This document shows, piece after piece, positions 11,671-23,028 of a stretch of DNA of 64,000 nt. The position numbers and the translations under genes were made by a program. The notes beneath the pieces are model-generated. The model had not been told where the DNA came from, did no database searches, and saw nothing but the letters and a program-made list of their open reading frames with translations. Every line of letters begins with the position of its first letter. Position 1 is the stretch's first letter. Origin of the DNA: Neocallimastix lanati (nom. inval.). Lineage: Eukaryota > Neocallimastigomycota > Neocallimastigomycetes > Neocallimastigales > Neocallimastigaceae. Location: contig JACVTC010000141.1 of assembly GCA_016946835.1 (NCBI GenBank), positions 1 through 64,000 on the forward strand. The letters are read 5' to 3'.

Positions 11671-13320
11671 TTGAAATCTAAGTATACAAATAAATTAATC
11701 AAGTTGGAAGAATTGGATCTTATATTTCAAAATTTAAATCTTGAGGATCAAATGGAACAACAACTTAATCCAGCTCCTCAACTGAAGATCATCAACGACC
11801 CTCCCTTATTCTCGGGAGCTACGAAGGACCTCGATGGATTTTTGACAAGGATAGAATTAGCTATCGAGGCAAATCCACGAAGGTTCCCCGATGATAGAAG
11901 GAAGGTCATGTTCGTTATCTCATATTTTACTGGAAGAGCACTTAACTGGGCTTCTTGCTTACGGAGGAATAATAATGAAGTTCTTAGAAACTATGAGAAC
12001 TTCATTAATGAACTAAGAAGAAACTTTGGCGACCCTGACGTTGATGCTGCTGTCGCTAATGGGAAACTTAACAATATTCGTCAGTTCAAGTATGGCCACG
12101 TTATGGAATACATCACTGCATTCCAGAAGATAAGCCAATACTCGAACTTTAATGAGTCCGCAAAAATCTTTATGTATATTAAAGGACTCCATCCCAAGAT
12201 GAGAGAACGTTTAGCTCTCGTAAATCCAAATCCCAACAACTTAGAGCAGCTATTTAGGGAATCTGTGAATATAGAAAGCCTTACCAAGAGAAACGACATC
12301 CAAGAATATTACTTAACTCATCAAGACCGTAGAAATTATAATCAAGACGATCCAATGGATGTGGATCTTTATCGCATTAAAAAAGGTCAAAAAGTCACAA
12401 GATATTTCCCATCACACAACAAGAACTACATTGAAAACAAATCAAATATTGAAGAAAGAAGAAAGAAGAGACTATGTTTTAAATGTGGTGAAGCTGGACA
12501 CATGCAATTTAATTGTCCAAATAGAATAAAACCAAAAAACTTCAAAATGATTAATAAAGTTCCAAATGAAGATCCCTCTTCTTCTGCCACTTCTATATCT
12601 ACCTCTTCTTCTGTTAGGAGAATTAAGAAAGTTGAAAAGTATGATAATATCTACAAAGTTTTGGATATTGTTGAAAATGAGAATATAAATTTTAAAGGAA
12701 AGACTAACATACTTGATTTTTATATTAAAACAAATGAATCCGATGAGGTTAAAGCAAAGGTTCTCATTGATTCCGGCTCTGATATTAACTGTATACATCC
12801 AGAATTTGCTAGAGTAAACAACATTAAACTTATGAATATTGATAACTCCTTTAAAGTTGCTGGTTTGGGTTATGGTTTATCTACTGTGAAGAAAATCACC
12901 GAGAAATGTATTCTTCGTTTTAAGAATCATTATGAAATAATTCAATTACACTCTCTTCGTATCCCTGATGTAGATATCATTTTAGGACTCCCATGGATTG
13001 AAAAACATTGCCCTATTAACTACCATGATTCAAAGAAAATCTCTTTCAGTTCAGGATACTGTGCTCGACACTGTAATGTAGGAAAAAGAAATAGAAAAAA
13101 TAAAAATAAAAAGAAGTTAAACAAAATTTCTTCTAAAGGAAAGGAACCATATGAAGAACTTTCCTTAACAAAGGAAAAAATTAATCCTAAGCGTAAGTAT
13201 TCCTTTGAATCTGACTCCGATATGAATTCTGATGAAGAAATTACGATTAGAGGTCGTCGTACTCGTATTAAAACTTGTAGTGAAAATGAAGAACTTAATG
13301 GTTTAAAAAATTTTTTGTAT
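11671..13320 (+). CDS. gag-protease part of chromovirus D
   Basis: Encodes a retrotransposon gag domain (PPLFSGATKDLDGFL), a CCHC knuckle (CFKCGEAGHMQFNC, near 12,475-12,515), and a retropepsin-type protease with VLIDSGSDINCIHPEF near 12,760-12,810 and IILGLPWI near 12,980. A Lys/Asn-rich basic and Ser/Asp-rich tail follows. Closely parallel to the N-terminal third of element B's polyprotein. Gag packages the RNA; the protease matures the polyprotein. Confidence 0.9.
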
Positions 13321-13354
13321 AATTAATTATGATAGTGATGTAAATGATAGTTTT

Positions 13355-16300
13355 ATGTTTGATAATGATGATGAAATTTATGAATTTAGTGATAGTAATA
13401 ATATTAATTTGGATGAATTAAATAAAATTTGTAAAATTGATGTTTTATGTAATAATGTAACAAAAAATTGTAATCATAATGATAATTTAAATAAAGATGA
13501 AAGTAAAAAGTATATTTCTAAAAAGTGTTCTGTAAAAAATTTGTGTTGTATCTGTAATTGTTTAAAAATTAGTAATTTCGAAAATAAATTAAATCAAAAA
13601 ATTATAGGAATACCTCCTATTTATAAAAATTATACAGAAGTATTCAATGAAAGAAATTGCGACATACTCCCTCCACATCATGAGTATGATTGTGAAATAA
13701 GATTAAAGGATAATTCAAATTTATTTTATGGTCCTATTTATCCTTTAACAGAAGTAGAAAGAGACGAATTGAAGAAGTATATCAAAGAAAATTTAGAAAA
13801 AGGTTTCATTAGGAAATCGACATCTCCTGCTGGAGCACCTATATTGTTTGTTAAAAAGAAGGATGGTTCATTGAGATTATGTGTTGACTATAGAAAGTTA
13901 AATGAGATGACCATCCGTAATTCCTATCCTCTTCCTTTAATTAGTGAATTACTAGATAGAGTTAAAGGTGCAAAATTCTTTACTAAGTTGGATTTAAAAT
14001 CTGCTTATAACTTAGTAAGAATAAAAGAAGGTGATGAGTATAAGACAGCATTTCGTACTCGTTATGGACATTTTGAATATTTGGTTATGCCTTTTGGGTT
14101 AAAAAATGCCCCTGCAACCTTTCAGCATTTTATAAATGATGTTCTTAGTGATTACTTAGATGATTTTGTTATTTCGTATATTGATGATATTTTAATTTAT
14201 TCAAAAAGTTTAGAAGAACATCATATTCATGTCAAGAAAGTTTTAAAGAAACTATTAGAAAATAATTTATATGTCAAACTCGAGAAATGTGAGTTTGATG
14301 TCTCTGAAACTGCTTTTCTTGGTTATATTTTATCGAAAGATGGTTTAAAGGTTGATCCCAATAAAATTAAAGCCATTCTTGATTGGCCTGTTCCAACCAC
14401 AGTTAAGGAAGTTCAATCTTTTATTGGTTTATGCAATTATTATAGGATTTTTATTAAAGATTTTGCTAAAATCGCCCGTTCTTTGCATAAACTTACAAGA
14501 AAAAATGTATCCTTTAACTGGGGTCCTGATCAACAGAAGGCATTTGATAAATTAAAAGAGTTGTTCACATCTGCTCCTATTTTGAGAAACCCTGATAGTA
14601 ATAAGCCTTTTGTTGTTGAAACTGATGCTTCTAATTTTGCTGTTGGTGCGATTCTTTCTCAGGAATACGATGGTCAACTACACCCAATAGCTTATATCTC
14701 ATCTAGCTTAACCAAATCAGAAAAGAATTATCCAATCTACGATAAAGAACTTCTAGCAATTAAAGTTGCTCTTGAGGAATGGCGTCACTATTTAGAAGGT
14801 GCTCGTCATCCTTTTACAATTTATACCGATCATAAAAATTTGACTTTTCCTAGAAAGCCTGAAATGCTCTCGCAACGTCAAATCCATTGGTATGAATTTC
14901 TCTCTCGTTTCGATTTTAATTTAGTTTATCGTGCTGGTAAGAAGTCTGGAAAACCTGATATCTCATCTAGAAGAAGTGATCATCTTTTTAATTACCCTCA
15001 GACTGTTTCTTGTCGTGTTATTAACTGTAATGCTTCTGATGATTGCTTATGTAATTCAATTTTAAATTCACTTAAAGATGATGAATTGTATAACAAAATT
15101 AAAGCTTTTCTTTCTAGTAATAATAAAGATACTGCTCCTATTAGAAATATTGATAAATGTGTAATTGATGATGAAGGATTTCTTCTCTATGATGATTTAA
15201 TCTATGTTCCGGAAAATATTCGTACAAGAATTCTAGAAATGCACCATGATTCGGTAACAGCTGGTCACTTTGGTGTAAATAAAACTTCGGATTTAATTTA
15301 CAGAAACTTTTGGTGGCCAAAGTTACGACATGATGTTAAGAAATTTATTAAGTCTTGTGAAACTTGTTGTCGTGCTAAAGTTCCAAGGCATAAGCCGTAT
15401 GGTTTGTTATCCCCATTATCCACACCAAATAGAGCTTGGGCTGATATTTCAATGGATTTCATTGTTGAATTGCCAAAATCCAAAGATAAGACTACTATTA
15501 TGGTGGTTGTTGATCGTTTAACAAAGATGGCTCATTTTATCCCCCTTCGTTGTCTTCCTACTACTTCAATTACCGCTGATGCTTTTATTAATTCAATTTT
15601 TAAATTGCATGGTTTCCCTGATTCCATTATTTCTGATAGAGGTACCCAATTCACCTCTGAATTTTGGAATAGATTATGTGACTTACTTTGTATTAAGCAT
15701 TCGTTTTCAACTTCAAACCATCCGCAGACTGATGGTCAAACAGAGAGGGTGAACGCGATATTGGAACAATATCTTCGTTGTTATATAAATGAACGACAAA
15801 CAAATTGGGTTGATTTATTACCTTTTGCTGAATTCGCTTATAACAATACTTTACAACAATCAATCAATCAATCCCCATTTTTTGCTAACTATGGATTCAA
15901 TCCTAGATTTAGTCTAGAAATTCCATCTAATGAAAGACCTCATAGAGCTGATCAAAGAGTTAAAGATATTAACGAAAATATTAAATTTCTGAAAGAAAAC
16001 TTAGATAAAGCTAAAGAAACTTACAAAAAATATGCGGATCAAAGAAGATTACCCTCACCTGATTTCCAAGTTGGTAACAAAGTTTGGTTACTTAAAGGAA
16101 GTACTACTAAAAATGTTAAGAAAAAACTTGCTAATCAAATGCTTGGTCCTTTTGAAATTGTTGAGAAAATTAGTTCACTTGCTTATAAACTTAAACTCCC
16201 AAGTAATATGCGTTGTCATCCTGTTTTTCACGTATCATTACTTGAACCTTATCATAAAAATGAATTCGAAAACAGAAATAAAAGAAAAAGAAAGAATATT

Positions 16301-16612
16301 AATTTGACCACTGACACTTTTGATAAAGTTCCAGAAAAGATTGTTAATATGAGAAAATATAGAGGAAAGAATCGTTTTCTTGTATCTTGGAAAGGACTTG
16401 ATTCTGATGAGGATACTTGGATTGATGAAGATCAAATTTATGACAAACAATTGATTCAGGAATATTATCGTCGAACCAAAAAGAATAGGACAAACATAGA
16501 AGAAAATACTTTGAGTGATAATGAAATCTATGTTAGACATAGATATCAACCATTTGTAATTGATCTACCAGCAAATGGACTAAATCGTATGTCTCGCAGG
16601 AGCTCGACTTAA
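13355..16612 (+). CDS. RT-RNase H-integrase-chromodomain part of chromovirus D
   Basis: Domains in order: an Asn/Asp-rich linker; RT with PAGAPILFVKKKDG near 13,830 and YIDDILIYS near 14,180; RNase H with VETDASNFAVGAIL near 14,620; an H2C2 zinc module (HHDSVTAGHFGVNKT) near 15,240; DDE integrase with SMDFIVELPK near 15,450, SDRGTQFTSEFW near 15,640 and HPQTDGQTERVNAIL near 15,720; a GPFEI module near 16,150; and a chromodomain (FLVSWKGLDSDEDTWIDEDQ) near 16,380-16,440. Size and order are those of chromoviruses. Confidence 0.92.
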   Translation: MFDNDDEIYEFSDSNNINLDELNKICKIDVLCNNVTKNCNHNDNLNKDESKKYISKKCSVKNLCCICNCLKISNFENKLNQKIIGIPPIYKNYTEVFNERNCDILPPHHEYDCEIRLKDNSNLFYGPIYPLTEVERDELKKYIKENLEKGFIRKSTSPAGAPILFVKKKDGSLRLCVDYRKLNEMTIRNSYPLPLISELLDRVKGAKFFTKLDLKSAYNLVRIKEGDEYKTAFRTRYGHFEYLVMPFGLKNAPATFQHFINDVLSDYLDDFVISYIDDILIYSKSLEEHHIHVKKVLKKLLENNLYVKLEKCEFDVSETAFLGYILSKDGLKVDPNKIKAILDWPVPTTVKEVQSFIGLCNYYRIFIKDFAKIARSLHKLTRKNVSFNWGPDQQKAFDKLKELFTSAPILRNPDSNKPFVVETDASNFAVGAILSQEYDGQLHPIAYISSSLTKSEKNYPIYDKELLAIKVALEEWRHYLEGARHPFTIYTDHKNLTFPRKPEMLSQRQIHWYEFLSRFDFNLVYRAGKKSGKPDISSRRSDHLFNYPQTVSCRVINCNASDDCLCNSILNSLKDDELYNKIKAFLSSNNKDTAPIRNIDKCVIDDEGFLLYDDLIYVPENIRTRILEMHHDSVTAGHFGVNKTSDLIYRNFWWPKLRHDVKKFIKSCETCCRAKVPRHKPYGLLSPLSTPNRAWADISMDFIVELPKSKDKTTIMVVVDRLTKMAHFIPLRCLPTTSITADAFINSIFKLHGFPDSIISDRGTQFTSEFWNRLCDLLCIKHSFSTSNHPQTDGQTERVNAILEQYLRCYINERQTNWVDLLPFAEFAYNNTLQQSINQSPFFANYGFNPRFSLEIPSNERPHRADQRVKDINENIKFLKENLDKAKETYKKYADQRRLPSPDFQVGNKVWLLKGSTTKNVKKKLANQMLGPFEIVEKISSLAYKLKLPSNMRCHPVFHVSLLEPYHKNEFENRNKRKRKNINLTTDTFDKVPEKIVNMRKYRGKNRFLVSWKGLDSDEDTWIDEDQIYDKQLIQEYYRRTKKNRTNIEENTLSDNEIYVRHRYQPFVIDLPANGLNRMSRRSST

Positions 16613-16622
16613 AGGGCGAGAT

Positions 16623-17245
16623 TGTAAAGATTTAATAAATCTTTAATACATTAAATAGCTTAATTTTTCGTACAATTAATTTATTTAATGTATATGAATT
16701 ATTTTTTTAATATAAAATTTATTGAAATAAAATTTAATTATTTTTTTAATTGAAAATATTTTTTAATTAGTTTAGTTAATTTAGTTTAGTTTTAAATAGT
16801 TAAATATTAATTTAGGAATAATCTTAAATAGTTAATATTTATAAAAATAGTTTTTCAATATTAAATATATAATTAAAATTATTATAAGTAATAAAATAAT
16901 AAATAAAATAAAGAGTTTAAATAATTAATTTTAGTTTTAGTAAATTAATAAATAATAAAAATTATTAATTAAAAAATCCTTTGTTTATAAATAAATAGTT
17001 TTATATATATTATTAAATAACATCATATATTAATATTGTAATAAGAAAAAATATAAATACATGTAATTTTTCTTAATTAAATCGATGTATTAGTTATTAA
17101 CTATTTTACAGTTAATAACATAAAAGAAGTTTATAATTAATAAAAGAATTTATTAATAAAAGAAATTACTTTAATTTTATTTGTTTAAATTGTAGTGTTT
17201 TTTTTATTGTTATAATCTGTTTTTTTTATTGACGGATTCATTACA
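16623..17245 (+). repeat. 3' LTR of chromovirus D
   Basis: Same length (623 bp) and sequence as 10,437-11,059 apart from two substitutions. The polypurine tract adjoins it on the left. The target duplication TATTT follows on the right, and element B resumes there. Confidence 0.95.
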
Positions 17246-20200
17246 TATTTCTTCTACGAGTATTTCTTCTGTTTGAAAATTCATTTTCATGATAAGGTTC
17301 GAGAAGTGAAACATGAAATACAGGGTGACAACGCATATTATTAGGAAGTTTAAGTTCGTACGCTAAGTCACTAACTTTTCTTATTATTTCAAAAGGTCCT
17401 ATTAGTTGATCAGATAATTTTCTATTTTTCTTTGTTGTATTACCCTTTAAAAGATAAACTTTATTTCCTACTTTAAAATCTGGAGAATCCATTCTTTTCA
17501 GATCTGCATATTTCTTATAAGTCTTTTTTGCTTGCTCTAAGTTTTCTTTTAAAAATTTAATGTTTTCATTAATATTTAATATTCTTTTCTCAGCTCTATG
17601 CGGATTCTCATTTGAAGGAATTTCAGGATTAAATTTCGGATGAAAACCATAATTTGCAAAAAATGGTGATTGATTTATTGACTGTTGTAAAGTATTATTA
17701 TAGGAAAATTCTGCAAAAGGTAATAAATCAAGCCAGTTATTTTGCTTTTCATTGATGAAACAACGAAGATATTGTTCCAATATCGAGTTCACCCTCTCCG
17801 TTTGACCATCGGTCTGCGGGTGATTAGCAGTAGAAAAAGAATGCTTAATATTTAAAAGAGAGCAAAGACGATTCCAAAAATCAGAGGTAAACTGAGAACC
17901 GCGATCGGAGATGATAGAATCGGGGAAACCATGAAGTTTAAAAATATTAGCAATAAAAGAATCGGCAGCAATTGAAGCAGTAGGGAGGCATCTGAAAGGT
18001 ATAAAATGAGCCATTTTAGTTAATCGATCCACAACAACCATAATAGTAGTCATATCTTTGGATTTTGGAAGTTCAACGATAAAATCCATTGAGATAGCAG
18101 ACCAAGCTCTATTTGGTGTAGAAAGTGGAGAAAGTAAACCATACGGCTTATGTCTTGGGATTTTGGATTTAGAACAAATTTCACAGGATTTAACAAACTT
18201 TTTAACATCTTTATGCACCTTTGGCCACCAAAAATTGCGTGAAATAAGTTCAAAAGTTTTATTAATTCCAAAATGACCAGCAGAAATTGAATCATGATGG
18301 AGTTCCAAAACTCTTATTCTGATATTTTTTGGAACATAAATTAAGTTTTCAAAAAGTAAATAATCATCTTTGTCAATAGAGAATTTATCAATTTTACTAT
18401 AAGGGGGATCTTTAGTTTTATCATTTTTAAGAAAATCAATTATTTTGCAATAAAATTCGTCATTAGCTAAAGAATCGTGAATAGAAGAAATTAAAGAATC
18501 GTTTTTAAAATTACAAGAATTGATAACACAAGAAATAGGACATACACTAGCAAATAGATGATCACTTCGTCTGGATAAAATATCTGGTTTACCTGACTTT
18601 TTACCAGCTCTATAAATTAGTTTAAAATCAAATCTAGATAAGAATTCATACCAACGAATTTGGCGTTGGGAAAGAAGTTCAGGTTTTCGAGGGAAAGTTA
18701 AATTCTTATGATCAGTATAAATAATAAACTGATGGCGAGCTCCTTCTAAGTAATGTCTCCAACCTTCCAATGCAACTTTAATAGCGAGAAGTTCTTTGTC
18801 ATAGATTGGATAATTTCTTTGGGATTTAGTTAAGCTAGTAGAGATAAAAGCAATTGGATGTAAATGCCCATCAAATTCCTGAGAAAGTATTGCACCCACA
18901 GCAAAATTACTAGCATCGGTTTCGACAATAAATTGTTTATTGCTATCAGGATGTTTCAAAATAGGAGCAGAAGTAAATAATTCTTTTAAAGTATCAAAAG
19001 CTTTTTGTTGTTCAGAGCTCCAATTAAAAGGTACATTTTTTCTTGTTAATTTGTGAAGAGGATTTGCAATTTTCGCAAAGTCTTTAATAAAAATTCTGTA
19101 ATAATTACAAAGTCCAATAAACGATTGAATTTCTTTAACGTTTGTTGGAACAGGCCAATCTAAAATTGCTTTAACTTTTTCTTTATCCATTTTAATTCCA
19201 TCTCTGGATAAAACATAACCAAGAAAAGTAGTTTCAGTAACATCAAATTCACACTTTTCTAATTTTACAACTAAATGATTCTCTAATAATTTTCTTAAAA
19301 CTTTCTTAACATGTACATGGTGTTCTTCTAAAGTATTTGAATAAATTAAAATGTCATCAATATAAGAGATTACAAAATCATCTAAGTAATCACTGAGAAC
19401 ATCATTTATAAAATGTTGGAATGTAGCAGGGGCATTCTTAAGCCCAAAAGGCATAACGAGATATTCAAAGTGCCCGTATCTTGTACGAAAGGCAGTTTTG
19501 TACTCGTCACCTTCTTTAATTCTTACTAAGTTATAAGCAGATTTTAAATCTAACTTAGTAAAATATTTAGCACCTTTAACTCTATCCAACAATTCACTAA
19601 TTAGAGGAAGTGGATAAGAGTTACGGATGGTCATTTCGTTCAATTTTCTATAATCAATAACTAGTCTATAAGTACCATCCTTTTTTCTAACAAATAAAAT
19701 AGGTGCACCAGCAGGAGAAGAAGATTTCCTAATAAAACCCTTTTTTAAATTCTCTTCTAAATATTTCTTTAATTCTTCTCTCTCCGTTTCAGTTAAAGGG
19801 TACAACGGACCATAAAATAGACTACAATTATCTTTTAATTTAATTTCACAATCATAATTACGATGCGGAGGTAACACATTACAATTATTTTCATTAAACA
19901 CTTCTTTAAACATCAAATAGATTTCAGGTACTTCGACCTTTTCACCATCTTTATTTAAATTATTATTTTCATCATTATATTTTTCAATTACATTTAATTT
20001 CTTACATTTACTAGATTCACAAATTTTCTTTAAAATCCTTAAACTATTAGTACTAATTTTACTATCACAATTCATAACAATAATATCATCACTATCGCTA
20101 AAGTTATCACTATCACTAATGCTATTACTAAAATTATCTAACATAAAAGTATCATTAATATCACTATCACTATCATAATTATTAAATTCAGAGCAAGTTC

Positions 20201-21800
20201 TAATACGAGTTCGGCGGCCACGAATAGAAATTTCTTCTTCTGAGTCAGAGTCGGAATCAGAGTCAAAGAGAGGTTTTCTTTTTCTTGATTCTTCAATAAT
20301 AACTTTGTTTTCTTCTAGGTCGGTAGCAGGTTCTTTTCCTTTGTTCCTTTTCTTGTTCTTGTTTTTCCTTTTTCTTTTACCATTATTACAATGTCTTGCA
20401 CAGAAACCGGATCCGAAAGAAATCTTCTTTGCGTCATGGTAGTTGTAGGGGGAGTGCTTATTGATCCATGGTAAACCCAAGATAATATCAACATCAGGAA
20501 TCCTGAGAACATAGAGTTGAATCGTTTCCAAGTGGTTCCTTAAACGAAGAACGCATTTCTCAGTTTCCTTTTTTACTGATGAAACACCATATCCAAGACC
20601 AGTAACACGGAAAGGTTCTTCGATTTCTTTTGTTTTAATTCCAAAGGCTTTAGCGAATTCAGGATGGATAAAATTAAGATCAGAACCAGAATCGATCAGA
20701 ACTCTTGCTTTTACTTCTTCTGTATCGTTTGTTTTAATATAGAAATCAATGATATTACTTTTCTTTGTCAAAAGTGAGTTTTGTTCTTCCACGATTTTTC
20801 TAACTTTGACAATATCTTCTTGGCTGTTGATTCTTCTGATTCTTCTTAAACTACTTGATGGTGTGGTAGCGGTGTTTTCTTGTTTACTGATAATCTTGAC
20901 TCCGGCAGGTTTCTTCTTATTCGGACAGTTAAAATAGCGATGACCTGGTTTTTTACAATAATAGCACAATCCTTTCCTTCTTTCTTCATCTCTTGAATTC
21001 GAGTTTTCTTGATATAATTTCTGGTTAGAAGGGAAGTAACTTGTATTCGTTTGTCCTTTCTTAATTCTGTATAAATCTATTTCCATTGGATCACTAGTAG
21101 ACGCATGATTATTATTATTTATTTCCTTTCGATGGTAATAATTATGATAGAAAAATTCATTTATTTCATGTCTCTTAGTTAAGCTTTCGATACTAAGGAC
21201 ATCAGTGAAAAGTCTTCTTAAGTTGTTGGGATTTGGATTTACCACTGCAAGGTGCTCCCTCATCTTGTAGTGAAGTCCTTTTACAAACATATAAATCTTA
21301 GCAGAATCGTTAAAATCTGAATGTCTGCTGATTTTATTAAATTCATTTATATACTCACTAACATGACCAAATTTATGTTGTCGGATGCTGCATAATTTAC
21401 CGTTTGCGACAACTGTGCTCATGTCCTGCTCTCCAAATTGATTTCTTAATTCTTGAATAAAATCTTCATAAACATTGAGCAGGGGATCATTATTTCTTCG
21501 CAAGTTTGAGGCCCATATCAAGGGATCACCGACAAGATAAGAAATTATAAATCTGACCTTTGTATGGTCATTATTGAAACCTTGTGGATTGGCTTCCATA
21601 GCTATTTCAGCTCTTGTAAGGAAGCCATCAAAGTCCTTCTTGATTCCAGAAAATAGCGGTGGTTCGTTAACAATCTTTTGATTGTTACGGGGCAGAGCTT
21701 GATGATTCTCTTGATTCATTTCTTGCAGGTTAAGGTCTTCGAATCTTCTTATTAGGTTGTTAAATCCCTCCAATTTGATTATTTTAAATTGATTTAATTT
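17246..21800 (-). CDS. gag-pol polyprotein part of chromovirus B
   Basis: One long polyprotein on the minus strand. In order: a retrotransposon gag domain (PPLFSGIKKDFDGFL near residue 55), CCHC knuckle CYYCKKPGHRYFNC, protease with VLIDSGSDLNFIHPEF, RT with FVISYIDDILIYS, RNase H with VETDASNFAVGAIL, H2C2 zinc module (HHDSISAGHFGINKT), DDE integrase with HPQTDGQTERVNSIL, and a C-terminal GPFEI/chromo-adjacent module. The chromodomain itself lies at 10,139-10,400, because element D is inserted between them. A Ser/Asp-rich acidic linker separates protease and RT. RT and integrase are closely similar to those of element D; gag and LTRs are more different. Confidence 0.92.
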
Positions 21801-21983
21801 TTGCAATTTCTTTAACAAAAATATCAAACAAATAAATATTTCAAACTATAACGTTTTTTCATCTAGTCGATCTAGCTCTATCCTTTGAAGCGGTGCTGTC
21901 GAGTAAACGAAACGTTATAAATTAAAATATTAAAGGTTTATGGTTTTTCGAATCTTGTTCTAAGACGTGTAATTGTAATTTCG

Positions 21984-22103
21984 GTAGCAATATTATAGAG
22001 CTGGTGGCAATATTCTGAAACTGGTAGCAATAATCTAAAACTGGTAGCAGTATCCTAAAACTGGTAGTAATTCCCTTAGACTGGTAGTATTCCAAAAGCG
22101 TTG
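21984..22103 (-). repeat. 20-bp tandem repeat in the leader of chromovirus B
   Basis: Six units of exactly 20 bp with consensus GTAGCAATATTCTAAAACTG on the plus strand (starts at 21,984, 22,004, 22,024, 22,044, 22,064 and 22,084). Copies differ at several positions. The block lies between the primer site and gag, the same relative place as the 16-bp repeat of element D and the 40-bp repeat of element A. Confidence 0.85.
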
Positions 22104-22240
22104 GTGTCAAAAGTAGGTAGCTAAAATTCCCTGGTAAAATCTCTGGTAAAAAATATTTTGAATCAAGCCACACACAAGCCACTGTTAACGTATCACGTGT
22201 TATAATCTTGACTTATAACGTATTTTATTGAGAGAAAAAG

Positions 22241-22251
22241 GTAATTGTTAT
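22241..22251 (-). promoter_or_regulatory. Self-complementary primer-binding site of chromovirus B
   Basis: On the minus strand ATAACAATTAC follows the 5' LTR with no spacer. Its exact complement GTAATTGTTAT lies inside the LTR at 22,404-22,414, about 31 bp downstream of a TATAAATA box. This is the arrangement of Tf1 of Schizosaccharomyces pombe, whose primer site ATAACTGAACT pairs with the first 11 nt of its own RNA. There is no tRNA-like TGG start. Confidence 0.8.
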
Positions 22252-23023
22252 TATAAAGTTTTGATTTAAAAAATAGATTATAAGTCAAAAATTATAATAA
22301 CACTAAATAACACAAAAATGTTTTATAAACAAATAAGTTTTATTATATTTAAATTTTAAAATAATCTTTATTAATTATTAGTGTTATTAACAATAAATCG
22401 TTAATAACAATTACATCGATTAAAATACATGAAATTTGGTTAACTATTTATATTTTTATCTTATTACATTTATAATATATAATTCCTATTGAATTATATT
22501 ATCTAACTATTTATTTAAAAACAATACTAACCTAAACTAATAATAAATAATTAACTATTACTAAATAAAGAGAATTATAATTAATAACTAAAATAAATAT
22601 AAACAATTTCAATCGAGCTCATTTATTATTTATTTATTATTTAAATATTATTAATAAATTCTTATTATATTTTCTATTTAAAAATAATATAAAAGTTGTC
22701 ATAATTATTTAATATAATTTTAGCATAAAATGCCGCAAGTTTCAACATGACTAATTGCATAGTTTCATGTTGTTAATTTATCTTGTAAAAAACCTTAACT
22801 CTTATTATTTAATTTAAATTACATAAAAAGAAATGATTTTCAATTACTAGTTTCACAAGAGAAATTTTTAATTTATTAGTATGATTGGAAGAAGTCGAAG
22901 TTTTGTTTAAAATTATTTGCAATAATTTTATACACGTGATTTTTAATAGATTTATTTCAATTTTACTTAAATTTATGATTAAATTTAATTAAAATTTATA
23001 AAGATATTAATAATATCTTTACA
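22252..23023 (-). repeat. 5' LTR of chromovirus B
   Basis: Same 772-bp sequence as 9,330-10,101. On the minus strand it holds TATAAATA (22,445-22,452). About 31 bp further downstream lies GTAATTGTTAT (22,404-22,414), exactly complementary to the primer site that follows the LTR. A 9-bp perfect stem-loop, GTTATTAAC/GTTAATAAC, overlaps this site. I read the TATA box and the complementary element as promoter and start of R. Confidence 0.9.
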
Positions 23024-23028
23024 AATTA

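Larger units (their letters stand above)
10437..17245 (+). mobile_element. Ty3/Gypsy chromovirus D, full length, inserted in element B
   Basis: Complete element with 623-bp LTRs at both ends (10,437-11,059 and 16,623-17,245). I count two base differences between them, so it is young. A 5-bp target duplication TATTT flanks it (10,432-10,436 and 17,246-17,250). It sits in the pol region of element B, between the integrase core and the chromodomain, on the opposite strand, so it is the later insertion. Parts: primer site 11,060-11,070, 16-bp tandem repeat in the leader, gag with CCHC knuckle and protease, RT-RNase H-integrase-chromodomain, polypurine tract (TTAAAGGGCGAGAT) before the 3' LTR. It looks whole or nearly so (at most about one break). 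Confidence 0.95.
9330..23023 (-). mobile_element. Ty3/Gypsy chromovirus B, full length, interrupted by element D
   Basis: Complete LTR element on the minus strand. The LTRs are 22,252-23,023 (5') and 9,330-10,101 (3'), both 772 bp and identical in my base-by-base reading, so the insertion is recent. A 5-bp target duplication AATTA flanks it (9,325-9,329 and 23,024-23,028). The internal region runs from 22,251 to 17,246 and, across the inserted element D, from 10,436 to 10,102. Without D and the duplicated TATTT it would be about 6.9 kb. Parts: leader with tandem repeat, gag with CCHC, protease, RT, RNase H, integrase, chromodomain, polypurine tract. Apart from the insertion of D it looks whole. 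Confidence 0.95.
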
